Notes: generated by a model from the sequence alone, not told the origin. Shown: positions 21,705-32,927, counted from the stretch's first letter. The stretch is DNA of 64,000 bases from Lunularia cruciata (GCA_948567375.1 OX419758.1:16373001-16437000); one strand, 5' to 3'. Made by a program: numbers and translations.

Positions 21705-21901
21705 TAATATAGAGTTTATAGAAAATTTAGTTGAGACTAACAAAGTAGCAAGTAGGCCAAATTAACCAGAAATTACAAAAATATTTGATATAAAATATAC
21801 CTTCTTAGATGCTTCTACAATATTTTTGTAATTCTTGGTTAATGTGGCCTATTTGCTACTTTGTTAGTCTCAACAACCTTGTCTATAAAACTCAATATTA
21901 T
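21705..21901. repeat. Inverted repeat of family C LTR start (arms ~80 bp)
   Basis: The left arm at 21,705-21,784 reads the first bases of a plus-oriented C LTR (worn AATATAGAGTTTATAG, then GTTGAGACTAACAAAGTAGC). The right arm (21,824-21,901) is the same LTR start in minus orientation. The spacer is about 40 bp and AT-rich. The family C RNase H sequence resumes immediately after. Confidence 0.8.
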
Positions 21902-23485
21902 ATTGGAGCAGTCTTACAACAAGAATGGAATGATAGATGACACTCAATTCTATATTTCCCTCAAAAGTTATAATAGCTAGAACAAAACTAGCACACCACC
22001 AAACAAGAAGAGTTGGTCATTGTCCTTGCAACCAAGCATTGGAAGCACTATCTTGGCAAGAAGGCATTTGTAGTGGAGATAGACCATAAAATTCTAGTCT
22101 ACTTCAAGATACATTAATGTTATTGTGTCAATAGATTTGGTGGGTAGAGTGGAGACAATGGTTCAACATGATGATCACATATGTGGAAGGCAACAAGCAA
22201 CTTGCAGATGCATTTACCTAAATACCTATGGCAAACAATTTGGTGGTAGAGGTCAAGATGAACTCAAAATTCTAGCCAAGGATTCTTGTTATTACAAAAA
22301 TTGACCCATAGATTGTAAGAGCTCAATCATCCAAAGGTGTAACCAAAAACTCACCTTTCACGATAGTAAGTTATGGATCCCAAATGCCCCAAACGTAAAC
22401 ACCATCATCCTAGAAAAATATCATGATTCTGCTATTGTAGGTCATGTTGGAGTGGACAAGACCTCTAGTACAATCAAATGCAATTACTATTGGCCCAAGA
22501 TGAACAATGATGTGATAGAGTACATTTGAAGTTGCCTACTTTTTCAACAAAATAAAGTTTCTAATTAGGTTTACGTAGGACTCCTTCAACCCCTCCCTAC
22601 TACTACACAACATTGGGAAAAAGTTAGCATGGATCTAGTTTGTGAATTGCCCAAGAGCACCTTAGGGTTTGACTCCATTGTAGTCTTTGTAGATCTACTC
22701 AACAAAGTTATTCATGTAAAGATTGAGGAAGGAAGTAGGAGAATGGACAATCAAAGTGAAAGATCACATTGGGACTCTTGAATGAGGGAAACTCCAAATG
22801 CCTAGCATAACCTTGGGATTTGTTATTTATAGAGAACATACAAGGCTCTTGAGAAGTTTTTCAAGAATTCTCCTAAAAGTTACCTTGTTAGAGTGCAAAC
22901 CAAGCTAACCAAAAAGCTTCTTTCTAGAAACTACATATTTGGTGTGCAAGCTAAGCTAGTTGGGAAGCTTCTTAAGAAGTTTCCTTCTAAAAGCCATCAT
23001 GGAATGCAAGCTAAGCTAGCAAGGAAACTTCCCAAGAAGCTTTTCTCTTAGAAGTCACCATTGCATGCACATTACTAAATACTTGGAAGGTACCAAGTAG
23101 CTTCCTAGATACTTCTAGAATATATTTATAATTCTTGGTTAATTTGGCCTATTTGCTACTTTGTTAGTCTCAACTAACTTGTCTATAAACTCCATATTGT
23201 TACAATTCATGTGCATCCTACGATCACGGATATAAATACTCCACAATTAGCTCAATTGTACTTAGTTACCGTCTTTTCTCACCATGGCATGTTATGAGTA
23301 CTCATCATTGATTGAGGCCTCAATTCACTAGTTTGTTTTGGAGAACACTCTTTCGCATTTTCAAAACCAAATTGGCTATGTCCACAATATACCATCTACA
23401 AGTTGATGGGCAAACAGAGCAAGCTAATAATACTATTGAGTACATGCTTAAGGGCTTCACTTTAGATGAGCAAGAAAGGTGAGAC
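21902..23485 (+). pseudogene. Family C element on plus strand, part 2: RNase H and integrase
   Basis: Plus-strand blocks: RNase H IGAVLQQEWND, then ELVIVLATKHWKHYLGKK and VEIDHKILVYFK (about 21,902-22,110). The integrase zinc domain and MDLVCELPKS (about 22,330-22,650) follow, then VFVDLLNKVIHV, interrupted by a solo LTR (22,715-23,204). The core resumes with YLVTVFSHHGM and TIYHLQVDGQTEQANNTIEYM to DEQER at 23,480, where a family B element is inserted. Stops and shifts are frequent. Confidence 0.78.
22715..23204 (-). repeat. Solo family C LTR with perfect 5-bp target duplication
   Basis: It begins TGTAAAGATTGAGG and ends CATATTGTTACA, i.e. an LTR in minus orientation. It is flanked on both sides by ATTCA (22,710-22,714 and 23,205-23,209). 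Removing it restores the integrase reading across the site (VIHV then HPTITDINTP). It is 490 bp, a product of LTR-LTR recombination. Confidence 0.92.
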
Positions 23486-24176
23486 TGTAACACCCATTTG
23501 TGCATGCGTGTGGTATTGTGATATTTAGCTTGGTATTACAAGTACTTGAGAGATATTATTTATAGAGATAAAGAATGGTTCTACATTAGTCATGATTAAC
23601 TAAATTTAGTCATAGCTAAGATAGAAGGGACCTTACTTTAGAGGAAGGGGAAAAGATGAGCACCACTATTTTGGATTCTAGTGTGTTGACTTGGTATTAT
23701 TCCTAGGTGTTTGGCTTTCAAGAAAGAGTTGAGAACTCTTTGGCCCACAAGCCTTTTTGTTTAGGATTCTTTTATAGTCCAAGGATAGCCCATGTGAAGG
23801 AATCCTTGACTTAGTGGTCAGGTCAAGATAAGATCACATGCTAGTGGAATATGCCTATGTGAATGGATATTCCTTTCTACTTTTTGACTTTACTTGACTT
23901 TTAGTCTAGTAACTTGAGTTATTGTGATAATTAGTAACTTTGGTATGTAACTATTTTACAAGTATATAAACAAGGGGTGAGGAAGTACTCACCATCCTTT
24001 CATTTGCAACTATCTCTCTCTCTCATTGAGTTCTCTAGTGAGCAATGTATTGAGTCTTGGAGTGTTAGCCTCAGAGAAGTATGATGGAGTTGGGGTTCCT
24101 TGCCTTCTTAGTCCATGGTGCACTACCATAATAGCCACCAGAGTTTCATCCTGAGTGAGAGATAGGCCGGCTCACA
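23486..24176 (+). repeat. Family B 5' LTR
   Basis: It runs from TGTAACACCC to GGCCGGCTCACA, 691 bp. A TATA box candidate TATATAAA lies at 23,963-23,970. After the LTR a TGG-starting site (about 24,180, TGGTTACGTTACC) may be the primer-binding site, but I could not assign a tRNA. The leader 24,177-25,036 shows no other gene. Confidence 0.9.
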
Positions 24177-25036
24177 TTTTTGGTTACGTTACCGGGACCT
24201 CTCTAGAAGATAAGATAATGTTCCGTGTTCAATTTTACATTAGGCAAAAGGAGGCTATGAGAGCTCACTTGGAGAGAACATAGTAGAGGAGAGGGTTGAA
24301 CTTATGTTAAAGAACCAAGATCCATTTGTATACCTTGTAGTTCATTATGATGTCTTTGAAGTGATTTGTACATCTTGTACAAATGAGAGGATTTGGAGAG
24401 ATTGTGTGAGGTGGATTGTAGATTTTGGGGATTAAGGTGATTTTAAGCAAAAATCTCAAGTTTGAGATCTGAACTTGAAATTTCTACACATAATAGCTTA
24501 GTTTGTATTTCAGTTATTACACTTGGAATTATTATGAGAGCTATTATGCACATTGGGCTAGAAGTTTTGAAAGTTGATAGGGTAAATTGCTCCCGCAACT
24601 GCATACTCTCTGGAAAATTGTACAGTCTGAAATTTCTTCAATTTTTAGTGGATTTTTGTGAAACTTCCCAAAAAAATTCAGTATGTTACATCCTACCTGT
24701 TGACACAAAAATTAGAGAAAGATTATTCTTGAGCAAGGAGTTATGAGTTTTTGAAGTTAGGGGGTGGTTTTCAGACCAAATCTGAAATATGTGTGCTGAA
24801 TAGAAAGGTGTCTAGGCCAAATTGCTTGATGAAAAGATCTGAATTTTTTCAGGGAGAGATGCCCTGAGGTTGTCATCAAATGTGCAAAATTTCAAAAGAC
24901 TGTCACATACTAGTTGAGAGAGATTTGAGTGAAATTGTGAGGAAGGGTCAATTATGCAGAGTTTAGATCTCATGCATGAAGAGTTTGAGAGCAACAAAAG
25001 GCATGTTTGAGTGTTTAGATTCATCTTGGGAACATG

Positions 25037-25435
25037 GAGGGTCATTAAGAGTGGAGATTGACACTATGCAAGGTTTCCAAAGGGTTTGAGGTGATTGTAG
25101 GGGTGGATTTGAGGAAAAGAGAGTTTACAATAGAATTTGAAGAGAATGTTGAGAGGATCCAAAAACCTACGCCACTTGGAGGAAAGAGTGAATCTAAATG
25201 CTTTCTATATGAAGAGAAGGGACATAAGGTAAGTTCATGTCCATTGACCTTTGAGAGCAAGAGATGGAGGGAAAGGAGAGGCTTACTTGACTTGGGTTTG
25301 CATGTTGGACCTTCTTCACCAAGATTGGGAGGGAGAAGATCTAAGACCAAGGAGTTGTGTGAGGTTTGTGGAGTGAAAGGATTTCAAAATAGACATGAGT
25401 GTAGTGGAGTAAAAGCACTTTGGAGACTTTGGTGA
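25037..25435 (+). pseudogene. Family B leader ORF upstream of gag (plus copy)
   Basis: A 125-residue frame ahead of gag, matching the frame at 15,211-15,555 (minus). It contains CFLYEEKGHKVSSC, which looks like a CCHC knuckle with the second Cys changed to Tyr, then RERRGLLDLGLHVGPSSPRL and a CEVCGVKG-x-HEC segment. It may be an extra nucleic-acid-binding product or the N-terminal part of an ancestral gag. There is no clear start codon; the family is unknown. Confidence 0.5.
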
Positions 25436-25727
25436 AAGATCTTGGAGAGAGTCTTAGTACAGCTATAGAAATACTACCACCTTCATCAGCTAGTTCTCAA
25501 GATTAGTGATGGAGATAATCTTTCAACTTATGGATAAACTATCCATGAGAGTTAGATTCATATGCACTCTAGGATTTGATGTTGTTATAGAAATCTTGGA
25601 GCAACCTGAACCTTTTGTATTCTCTAGAGTGGAATATTCTCAGATGGTGTTAGTCATGTATATACTCTATTAGTTATAGAGTGAGAGAAAAAAATTTGAG
25701 AGAAAAGAAAGATAGTGAGTGATTAAG

Positions 25728-26715
25728 ATGGGGAAACTTCCGGTTTTCTTTGGCAAGGATGGAGAAGATGTGGAGGCCTTTGTGAGAGACTTCAAGAGAG
25801 CTTGCATAGGAAACAATGAGAGGAGGAAGAATGAGTAGGCCTCATTATTACTAGATTTCTTTGAGGATGCAGCACTTACATGGTATGAGTCAGAATACCA
25901 AAAGAGAGAGGAGAGATGGGAAAGAAGAGTCTTGGGAGAGTTTGACTTCAGCACTCATTGAGAACTTTCTCCCAGATAAGAGTTATGAGAGATTGATGAG
26001 TGAGGTTACCTTTCTCAAACAAGGAGATGGAGAGAAAGTGAGAGTCTATGTAGAAAGAGTGGAAAAGTTAGAGTCTAGATTTTGCATAGTATTGAGGAAG
26101 GGTGGGGATGATGTGGAGACTACTATGATTGGCAAAGGGGTTATGCTCACCAAGGATTTTGTGGGAGGATTGAGACCAAAAATTAGAAGCATGGTGAGAT
26201 ATGAGAAACTTTCTTCCAAGGTTGAAGCTATCAAGATTGCAATTTGTATGGAGGAGAGTTTGGAAGGAGATGAGAGTGATTTGGTGGTGAAGGAGGTTAT
26301 GCATCCTCCTCAAGGCTACAAGTATAGTGGAACTTTTGATACTTTGGTGGCAAGGGTTGCACCACAAGTAGTAGTTGCTCCAGTTCTTGCACCTCCACCA
26401 AAGGATCCACTTCAAACCATCACAGAACAACTTGCAGATCTCAAAATCAATGTGGTGCAACTATGGGAGAAGAGAGAGGTGGATCGGAATGTAGGGAGAG
26501 GGCCTAGGAGTTATGGAAACTATCCATATAAAGGAGGCCAACTAGCCAACAATTTCAATGATAGAAATTTTTTGGTTGTGGAGGAAGAAGCCATATCCAA
26601 AGTTGCCCAAATTCCACTTACCATGGAGGAAGGGGTTATGAGGGAGCCAATAGAGGGAAAGAGAGAGGTAGTGAAACCCAATTGGTTCCTAATCCAAACA
26701 AAGGTAAGGAGATAG
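25728..26715 (+). pseudogene. Family B gag (plus copy)
   Basis: The start is taken at ATG 25,728 (MGKLPVFFGKDGEDVEAFV), then LLDFFEDAALTWYES after an early TAG, a frame change, and a long frame (25,861-26,715) with NFLPDKSYERLMSEV and EKVRVYVERVEKLESRF. This is the pattern of the retrotransposon gag family. The zinc knuckle near 26,570-26,620 is shifted out of frame, and its first Cys has become Phe. About 330 residues in total. Confidence 0.85.
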
Positions 26716-27480
26716 CATCCATAGATGTGGTTGAGAGCAAGTATGAGAAGGGAGAGTGCTCAAACTCCAAGGGTCTTAATTTGGAGCTTTTGGCACAAGA
26801 GAAGAAGAGAGCTCATTTTGCAAAGGATGTTCACTCTTCTCAAGGATTTACTCTAAGCAAGGATACTCCTATGTTTACTAGGAGCACTCGTACCTCAACA
26901 CCATCAACAACAAAGACTCCAAGGAAGAAGTTGAGGATAGAGGATTTCTTGATTTCAAAGCAACAAGGGAACTACAATGTGTTGGAGGATGTTGGTAGCC
27001 ACAAGGCTAACATCATAGTGGGCCAATTGATTACTTTGAACCTTACCTTGAGAAAAGAGCTTAGAGTTGGTTTGAGTTCTACAAGGAGCAAGAGGAAGAA
27101 GAAGGCAAAAGCTCCAATATCAATGGGGGTGGTGGATGCCAAACCAACACTATGGGAGGCTTGTGAATATGCCTCCAAGATTGATGTGAGAGTGAATGGT
27201 CGCAACATCAAGGATGCATTGGTTGATGGATGATCAATAGTAGATGCCATGTCAAAAACGTTGATGAAGAATTTTGATATGCTACCCTCAAGACCTTCAA
27301 CATTTATGGTGAGCATGGCAAACAAGCAACAAGTTTGACCAGTAGGGGTGATGGATAAGGTGGTAGTTTCACTTAAAGGAGTTCAAAATCTCATGACTTT
27401 CCAAGTCTTGAAGGATTCAAGCTATGACTTACTTCTTGGGAGGCCATGGTTGAGAGCAGCATGCACAAATGATTGATGGC
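26682..27480 (+). pseudogene. Family B protease region (plus copy)
   Basis: A linker rich in S/T, K and R (26,750-27,130) leads to NIKDALVDG followed by TGA and SIVDAMSKTLMK (27,205-27,270). GVQNLMTFQVLKDSSYDLLL and LGRPWLR follow (27,380-27,455). DALVDG is the likely catalytic D-region of a retropepsin. Two TGA stops (27,231 and about 27,336) break it. Confidence 0.65.
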
Positions 27481-27789
27481 ACAAAGGCTACTTGAGGATT
27501 GGGCCATCAAACCATAGAGTCACAATTCTTGTGACTAACACCACAAACACTTCACATTCAGATACACCATCTTCTGGTTATTGGGAATCAGATTCTGAAG
27601 AAGGAGCTTCAAGTGTGGACACAAGCATAGAAAAGGAGACTTCCATGGAGGAGGATGATTTCAAATCTGATTCACATGTGTATCCTTTGTGTGCTATGGA
27701 TTTTGCACCTAAGCTAGAGGTTTTGAAGGACCTAGATAAATCACTATTGATACTTGATGAGGTCGAAAGAAGGTTATCTACCCTCAGGT

Positions 27790-28820
27790 AAGGTCCAAAT
27801 GTTACCAAGGAAGAGAAGGTGAAATTTGAGGAGATTTTCCGCAAGTTCATCTATGTGTTTTGCTTTTAGTTACAAGGATTTGAAGGAAGTCACCTTGGAG
27901 GAGTACAAGATAGAGGTGGAATCACATGAAAGACCAATCCGCCAAAAGCAATGTCGCATTAGCCCACCAATATCTTTGGTTGTGAAGGAGGAGATTGACA
28001 AGCTCAAGGAGGCTGGACTTATCTTTGAGGTAGAGAATTCACAATAGGTGTCTCCAATTGTCATTGTGAAGAAAAAGAATGGCAAGCTTTGGGTATGTGT
28101 GGATTACAAGAAGCTCAATGTTGTTACCACAAAGGACTACTACCCATTACTATTCATTGATGAGATATTGGAGGAGGTTGCAGGTCATGAGAGGTACAAT
28201 TTTGGAGATGGTTATAATGGATATAACCAAATCAAGATTGCACTAGAGCATCAACAACTCACCACGTTCACCACACCTTAGGGAACTTATGCTTTCAAGG
28301 TCATGCCTTTTGGGCTTTGCAATGCTCTCACCACATTCCAATGGTTCATGAACAAGGTATTTGAACCTTTCATTGGGAAATTTGTGAGAGACTTCATTGA
28401 TGACTTTTGTGTCTATGGGAGCAAGGAGGAGCACTTTGAGCACCTAATCAAGGTCTTGCAATGCTTGGATGAGGCAAATGCATCACTCAACCCAAAGAAG
28501 TGCATTTTTGGATGTGAAGAAGGCCTACTTTTGGGGCGCATTATCTCCAAAGATGGAATAGCAGTTGATCTTGAGAAGGTTAGGAAAATCTCAGACCTTC
28601 CATTCCCTTCAAGCTTGACAAAGTTACGCCAATTCTTGGGGATGGTTGGGTACTATAGGAGGTTCATCTTCTCATTTTCCAACAAGACTTATGCATTGAC
28701 CATCTACATGAAGAAGGGTGTAGGTTACATGGTGATTTTGGAGGACAAAAAGGCTCTCAAAGCTTTTGAGGAGCTCAAGCAATCCCTTGTTGTAGCTCCA
28801 ATTCTTGCTAAAGCTGATTA
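27790..28820 (+). pseudogene. Family B reverse transcriptase (plus copy)
   Basis: Blocks in order: RQKQCRISPPISLVVKEEI (about 27,940-28,000), SPIVIVKKKNGKLWVCVDYK (28,048 on), DGYNGYNQIKIALEH, MPFGLCNALTTFQWFMNKVF (28,303 on), the catalytic FIDDFCVYG (about 28,396-28,422), KKCIFGCEEGLLLG and FLGMVGYYRRF. Stops at about 28,046 and 28,279 (TAG) and a frame break near 27,865 prevent translation. It is closely similar to the minus copy at 11,849-12,830. Confidence 0.88.
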
Positions 28821-29200
28821 GAGTAAGCCTTTTATCCTCTACACTAATGCTTCTAATGTAGTTATAGATGCACTCTTAGTCAATTAGACCAAGATGGGCA
28901 TTATCATCCAATAGCTTATGCTAGTAGGAAGATAGTTTTAGCAGAAAAGAATTACTTTATCACGGAGAGAGAAGAGTTTGCAGTGATCTTTGGTCTCAAG
29001 GAAGTTTAGACATTACTTGATTGGAGAGACAGCTACTATTGTCATGGATCACAAGGCTTTGAAGTACATCTTCAACAAGCTTAATGTTGAAGGGAGACTA
29101 GCAAGGTGGATGATACTCTTGTCTGAGTATAACTACACCATTGAAGATAGGCCAAGAAAGAAACATGCAAATGCTGATTTGTTATCTAGAGCCTATGATC
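28821..29200 (+). pseudogene. Family B RNase H (plus copy)
   Basis: The first half (28,821-29,000) has several TAG codons and a frame shift. The second half is open from 28,990 with FRHYLIGETATIVMDHKALK and LARWMILLSEYNYTIEDRPR up to KHANADLLSR. The MDHKAL and NADLLSR acidic residues are kept. This segment is missing from the minus copy. Confidence 0.8.
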
Positions 29201-30380
29201 ATGATGGAGATGAGCTAATGGATGATTCCTTCTCGGATGAGGAGCTCATGACAATCTCAGTCACTCAAGAGGTTCCAATGGAGTACAAGGAGATTGTGGA
29301 TTTTGTGACAAGAGGTAACTATCCAAAAGGGATGCATGCTAGGGAGAGGAAGGCCCTTGCAGCAAGACCTAGACCTTACACACTGGTGGAGGATATTCTT
29401 TTTTTACCAAGGAGCAGATGGTCTACTTCAAAGAGGGTGGATAAGGAAGAGTCTATCCTACTTATAAAGGAGTTTCATGAAGGTTTAGTGTGTGGAGGAC
29501 ACTTTGCAGGAAAGGTGACTGCTTTCAAGATTCTAGATGCAAGTTACCATTGGAGAGGGATTTTCAAGTATTGTCTTGATTATTGCAAAACTTTTCATGT
29601 TTGTCAAGCTTTTGCTAGAAAGTCTACATCCACTCCACCACTTAGATCAATTCCATTGCTAGGACCTTTTGAGAAATGGGGAATTGATTTTGTAGGTCCT
29701 CTCAATAGAACCCCAAGGAACAATTGGTACATTGTGGTAGTTACTTATTACCTTACCAAGTGGGTTGAGGCTAGACCATTGAGGGACAAGAATCAAGATG
29801 AAGTTGGTAGATTTCTTTATGAACGCATTATCACTAGATTTGGATGCCCTTTGGAGTTGGTTTTTGATAGAGGAGGAGAGTTTATAGGAAGCATTATTAT
29901 AGCCATGCTATGACATTTCTCTCTCACACATAGAGTAACTACCTCCTATAAGCCAAATTCCAATGGCTTGGCAGAGAGAACCAATCAGACCTTGTGCATG
30001 ATGTTGGCCAAAGATGCAGAAATAGAGGGAGCTAAACATCATTGGAACAAGAGGATTCATGTAGTTTTGTGGGGTATAGGACAACCATGAAGACTTCCAT
30101 CGGATATTCTCCATTTCAATTGGTATATGGTATTGAGTCTACCCTACCTATTCACTTAGATCTTCCTACCTTCCAAAGCATTTATAAGAGATTGAAGAAA
30201 GCACAAGGAGGTGATGTAGAGAAGTCAAGGAAGGAAAAACTCATGGTGTTGGAAGAGGCAAGAGCAATTGTTATGGTTCAAGTGGAGCAACCCCAAAGGA
30301 AATAAAAGGAGAGCTATGACAAGAGGCAAGGCAAGAAGAAGGTGGAGCCTTTCAAAGAATGTGATTGGGTAATGTTGTTT
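29201..30380 (+). pseudogene. Family B integrase (plus copy)
   Basis: The zinc domain has HEGLVCGGHFAGK and CLDYCKTFHVC (about 29,475-29,605). The core has GIDFVGPL (about 29,682), VFDRGGEF (about 29,862) and, after a TGA at 29,911, SNGLAERTNQTL (about 29,958), so D, D and E are all present. The tail LPTFQSIYKRLKKAQGG is at about 30,160-30,210. The frame breaks again near 30,070. Confidence 0.88.
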
Positions 30381-30596
30381 GATTTTATTTGATTCAAGAG
30401 AGTGCAAAAGAAGTTTTTGCCTAAGTACTTTAGACCTTTCATAGTGGAGAAGGTGTGGAGCAATTACACCTTTTATCTCAAGGAGTTGGGAGGAAGACAC
30501 TTTGATAGGATTAACCATGATAAGTTGAAGATATATCATAGAAGGTAGAGAGACCTTCACTTTGAGGACAAAGTGAAAACTTAGTCCGGGGGTAAA

Positions 30597-31265
30597 TGTA
30601 ACACCCATATGTGCATGTGTGTGGTATTGTGATATTTAGCTTGGTATTACAAGAACTTGAGAGATATTATTTATATAGAGATAAAGAATGGTTCTACATT
30701 AGTCATGATTAGCTAAATTTAGTCATAGCTAAGATAGAAGGGACCTTACTTTAGAGGAAGTGAAAAAGATGAGTACCACTATTTTGGATTCTAGTGTGTT
30801 GACTCGGTATTATTCCTAGGTGTTTGGCTTTCAAGAAAGAATTGAGAACTCCTGGGCCCACAAGCCTTTTTGTTTTGGATTCTTCTATAGTCCAAAGATA
30901 GCCCATGTGAAGGAATCCTTGACTTAGTGGTCGGGTCAAGATAAGATCACATGCTAGTGGAATATGCCCATGTGAATGGATATTCCTTTCTACTTTTTGA
31001 CTTTACTTGAGTTATTTCAGTAATTAGTAACTTTGGTATATAACTATTTCACAAGTATATAAACAAGGGGTGAGGAGGTACTCATCATCCTTTCATTTGC
31101 AACTATCTCTCTCATTGAGTTCTCTACTGAGCAATGTCTTGAGTCTTGGAGTGTTAGCCTTGGAGGAGTATGATGGAGTTGGGGTTCCTTGCCTTCTTAG
31201 TCCATGGTGCGCTACCATAATAGCCATCAAAGGTTCATCTTGGGTGAGAGACAGGCCGGCTCACA
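30597..31265 (+). repeat. Family B 3' LTR
   Basis: It runs from TGTAACACCC to GGCTCACA, 669 bp. A TATA candidate TATATAAA lies at 31,056-31,063. It differs from the 5' LTR at scattered positions and by small deletions, so the insertion is not recent. Confidence 0.9.
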
Positions 31266-31800
31266 GGACATCTGACTTCCACTAGTGGAATTTACCTATA
31301 ACAATTTAGTGGATACATCTGCACTAGTCATCCAATTCTTCCTCATCTATGGAGAACATCCTTTCATACCTTCAAGTTTGATTAAGATCCACCCAATGGC
31401 TACTAAGGTTGACATTGTTAACACTTTTGTTTATTGAATCCGATAGAGTGTGGAGAACACCAAGCATAGGTTGCAAATTGCCCAAAATTGATAGAAACAA
31501 TTTATACGTGCACATCGCAAGCACATGGAGTTCATCATAAGGGATCAAGTTTGGTTATTCATAATCAAACTCCCATTGTCACCGGGTTTATAAGGTCTTG
31601 AGATTACATCAAGCACCTAGCTGCTCACACTTAAACATTTAGTTGTTGCTTCCCAACTCAACTTAAATCAATTCCTAGGCCCGTAAATACCTCCATCAAC
31701 ATAACCATCTTCAATGTTAACCATGCTTAATGTTGCAAGGAGTTGCGGAAAATTCACTATCAGCCCTTTGTAGCTATGACAATTCACTATTTTGGATATT
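31266..31800 (+). pseudogene. Family C element on plus strand, part 3: end of integrase
   Basis: It resumes the C integrase frame with LPLVEFTYNNLVDTSALV and IYGEHPFIPSSL (31,270-31,380), then KHRLQIAQN and IRDQVWLFI (about 31,470-31,560), the usual region after the DDE core. The signal fades by about 31,760. No LTR is recognised after it. Confidence 0.72.
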
Positions 31801-32144
31801 GATATGGTTGGGGCTTGGCTTTATTTATATCTGCCTTGTTTTATCCTTGTAGAGCCCAATGCGTTTTTTCCCTTTTTCAAGTTATTCTATGCCATAACCT
31901 TTTCTCTATTGCTGATAGACCTTCTCCGGAGCTCAAAAGTCAATTGATAAGAAATGCGGGTTTGTTTTGGGTAGTCACGCTATATCTTTTTGACCTTGCT
32001 AGTTTCTCAAATGGATTCTACAAATCTAGATATTGTTGTCTTTCATTTGTTAAGATCCACCTTCCTTTCACTAGTAATAGAACTTCTTTCCTTTTCAATT
32101 TCACCCTTCCTTTTCTTCACATACCATCATGATCAACTAATCCT
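31800..32144. other. Non-coding or unrecognised stretch
   Basis: A ~105-codon open frame exists (31,815-32,132), but it has no recognisable domain and lies in repeat-rich DNA. I see no gene here. Confidence 0.5.
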
Positions 32145-32625
32145 GGTTTTATATTCACATGAACATACTACTGCGCAGGGTGACAGCTTCTACCTCACAT
32201 AATTGCAAACCAGATCATGTAATGGAGATTGTCATCATGAAAAGGGATAACCAATCATCACAAGTAAAACATTCCCTCACTCTGACTGTACGATGCCTCC
32301 AACTAGAAAATGCTTCACTAAGCTAAAAAAAATAGAATTGAGTTGAAAGTTGATTTACCAATTGGAGCTAGTAAATCAACTTTATATTTATATTATATTT
32401 ATGGTTTTATATTCATATGAACATACTACTGCGCAGGGTGATATCTTCTAGAGCACAAAATTGCAAACCAGATCATGTAATGTAGATTGTCATCAAAAAA
32501 AGGGATAACCAGTCATCACAAGTAAAACATTCCCTTACTCTGACTATACGGTGCCACCAACTAGAAAATGCTTCACTAAGCTAAAAAAACAAAATTACCA
32601 ACTGGAGCTGGTAAATCAACTTGTT
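32145..32625. repeat. 258-bp diverged tandem duplication
   Basis: The stretch starting GGTTTTATATTCACATGAAC at 32,145 restarts at 32,403 with about a dozen differences (CTACTGCGCAGGGTGA and CAAACCAGATCATGTAATG occur in both). A short hairpin sequence GTTGATTTAC...GTAAATCAAC lies at the end of the first unit and is partly retained in the second. Confidence 0.88.
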
Positions 32626-32727
32626 GCCCACAACTCAATTATCTTGTAACAAGTACCAACACACTTCTCAAGCCATTGCAACAAATACAAGATAATCAAC
32701 TCAAGCTATAGCTAAAAGGAAATCATT

Positions 32728-32927
32728 NNNNNNNNNNNNNNNNNNNNNNNNNNNNNNNNNNNNNNNNNNNNNNNNNNNNNNNNNNNNNNNNNNNNNNNNN
32801 NNNNNNNNNNNNNNNNNNNNNNNNNNNNNNNNNNNNNNNNNNNNNNNNNNNNNNNNNNNNNNNNNNNNNNNNNNNNNNNNNNNNNNNNNNNNNNNNNNNN
32901 NNNNNNNNNNNNNNNNNNNNNNNNNNN
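32728..32927. other. Assembly gap (200 N)
   Basis: Exactly 200 undetermined bases, probably a placeholder for a gap of unknown or estimated size. Open frames that run through it on the minus strand have no meaning. Confidence 0.99.

Larger units (their letters stand above)
9912..21901 (-). mobile_element. Family C element on minus strand (with nested family B element and rearranged 5' LTR)
   Basis: From left to right this holds a minus-orientation C LTR (9912-10,297, truncated), a complete minus-strand family B element (10,298-16,826), minus-strand C coding sequence from integrase back to gag (16,827-20,9xx), the primer-binding site, and a palindromic cluster of LTR pieces (20,919-21,901). 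Together these sit inside the RNase H of the plus-strand C element. The LTR at the left lacks its last ~100 bases next to the B insertion. Confidence 0.65.
23486..31265 (+). mobile_element. Family B Ty3/gypsy element, plus strand, structurally complete
   Basis: It has a 5' LTR (23,486-24,176), leader, leader ORF, gag, protease, RT, RNase H, integrase, purine tract (about 30,583-30,596) and 3' LTR (30,597-31,265). It sits inside the integrase of the plus-strand C element: the C frame reads DEQER before it and DI-LPLVEFTYNN after it. The flanks give a probable 4-bp target duplication, AGAC (23,482-23,485) and GGAC (31,266-31,269). All coding segments have stops or frameshifts, so it is not autonomous now. 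Confidence 0.9.

Noticed and set aside
31070-31285. Open frame of 71 codons at the end of the family B 3' LTR
   Set aside because: It lies wholly within the LTR, recurs in the other LTRs with stops, and has no domain.
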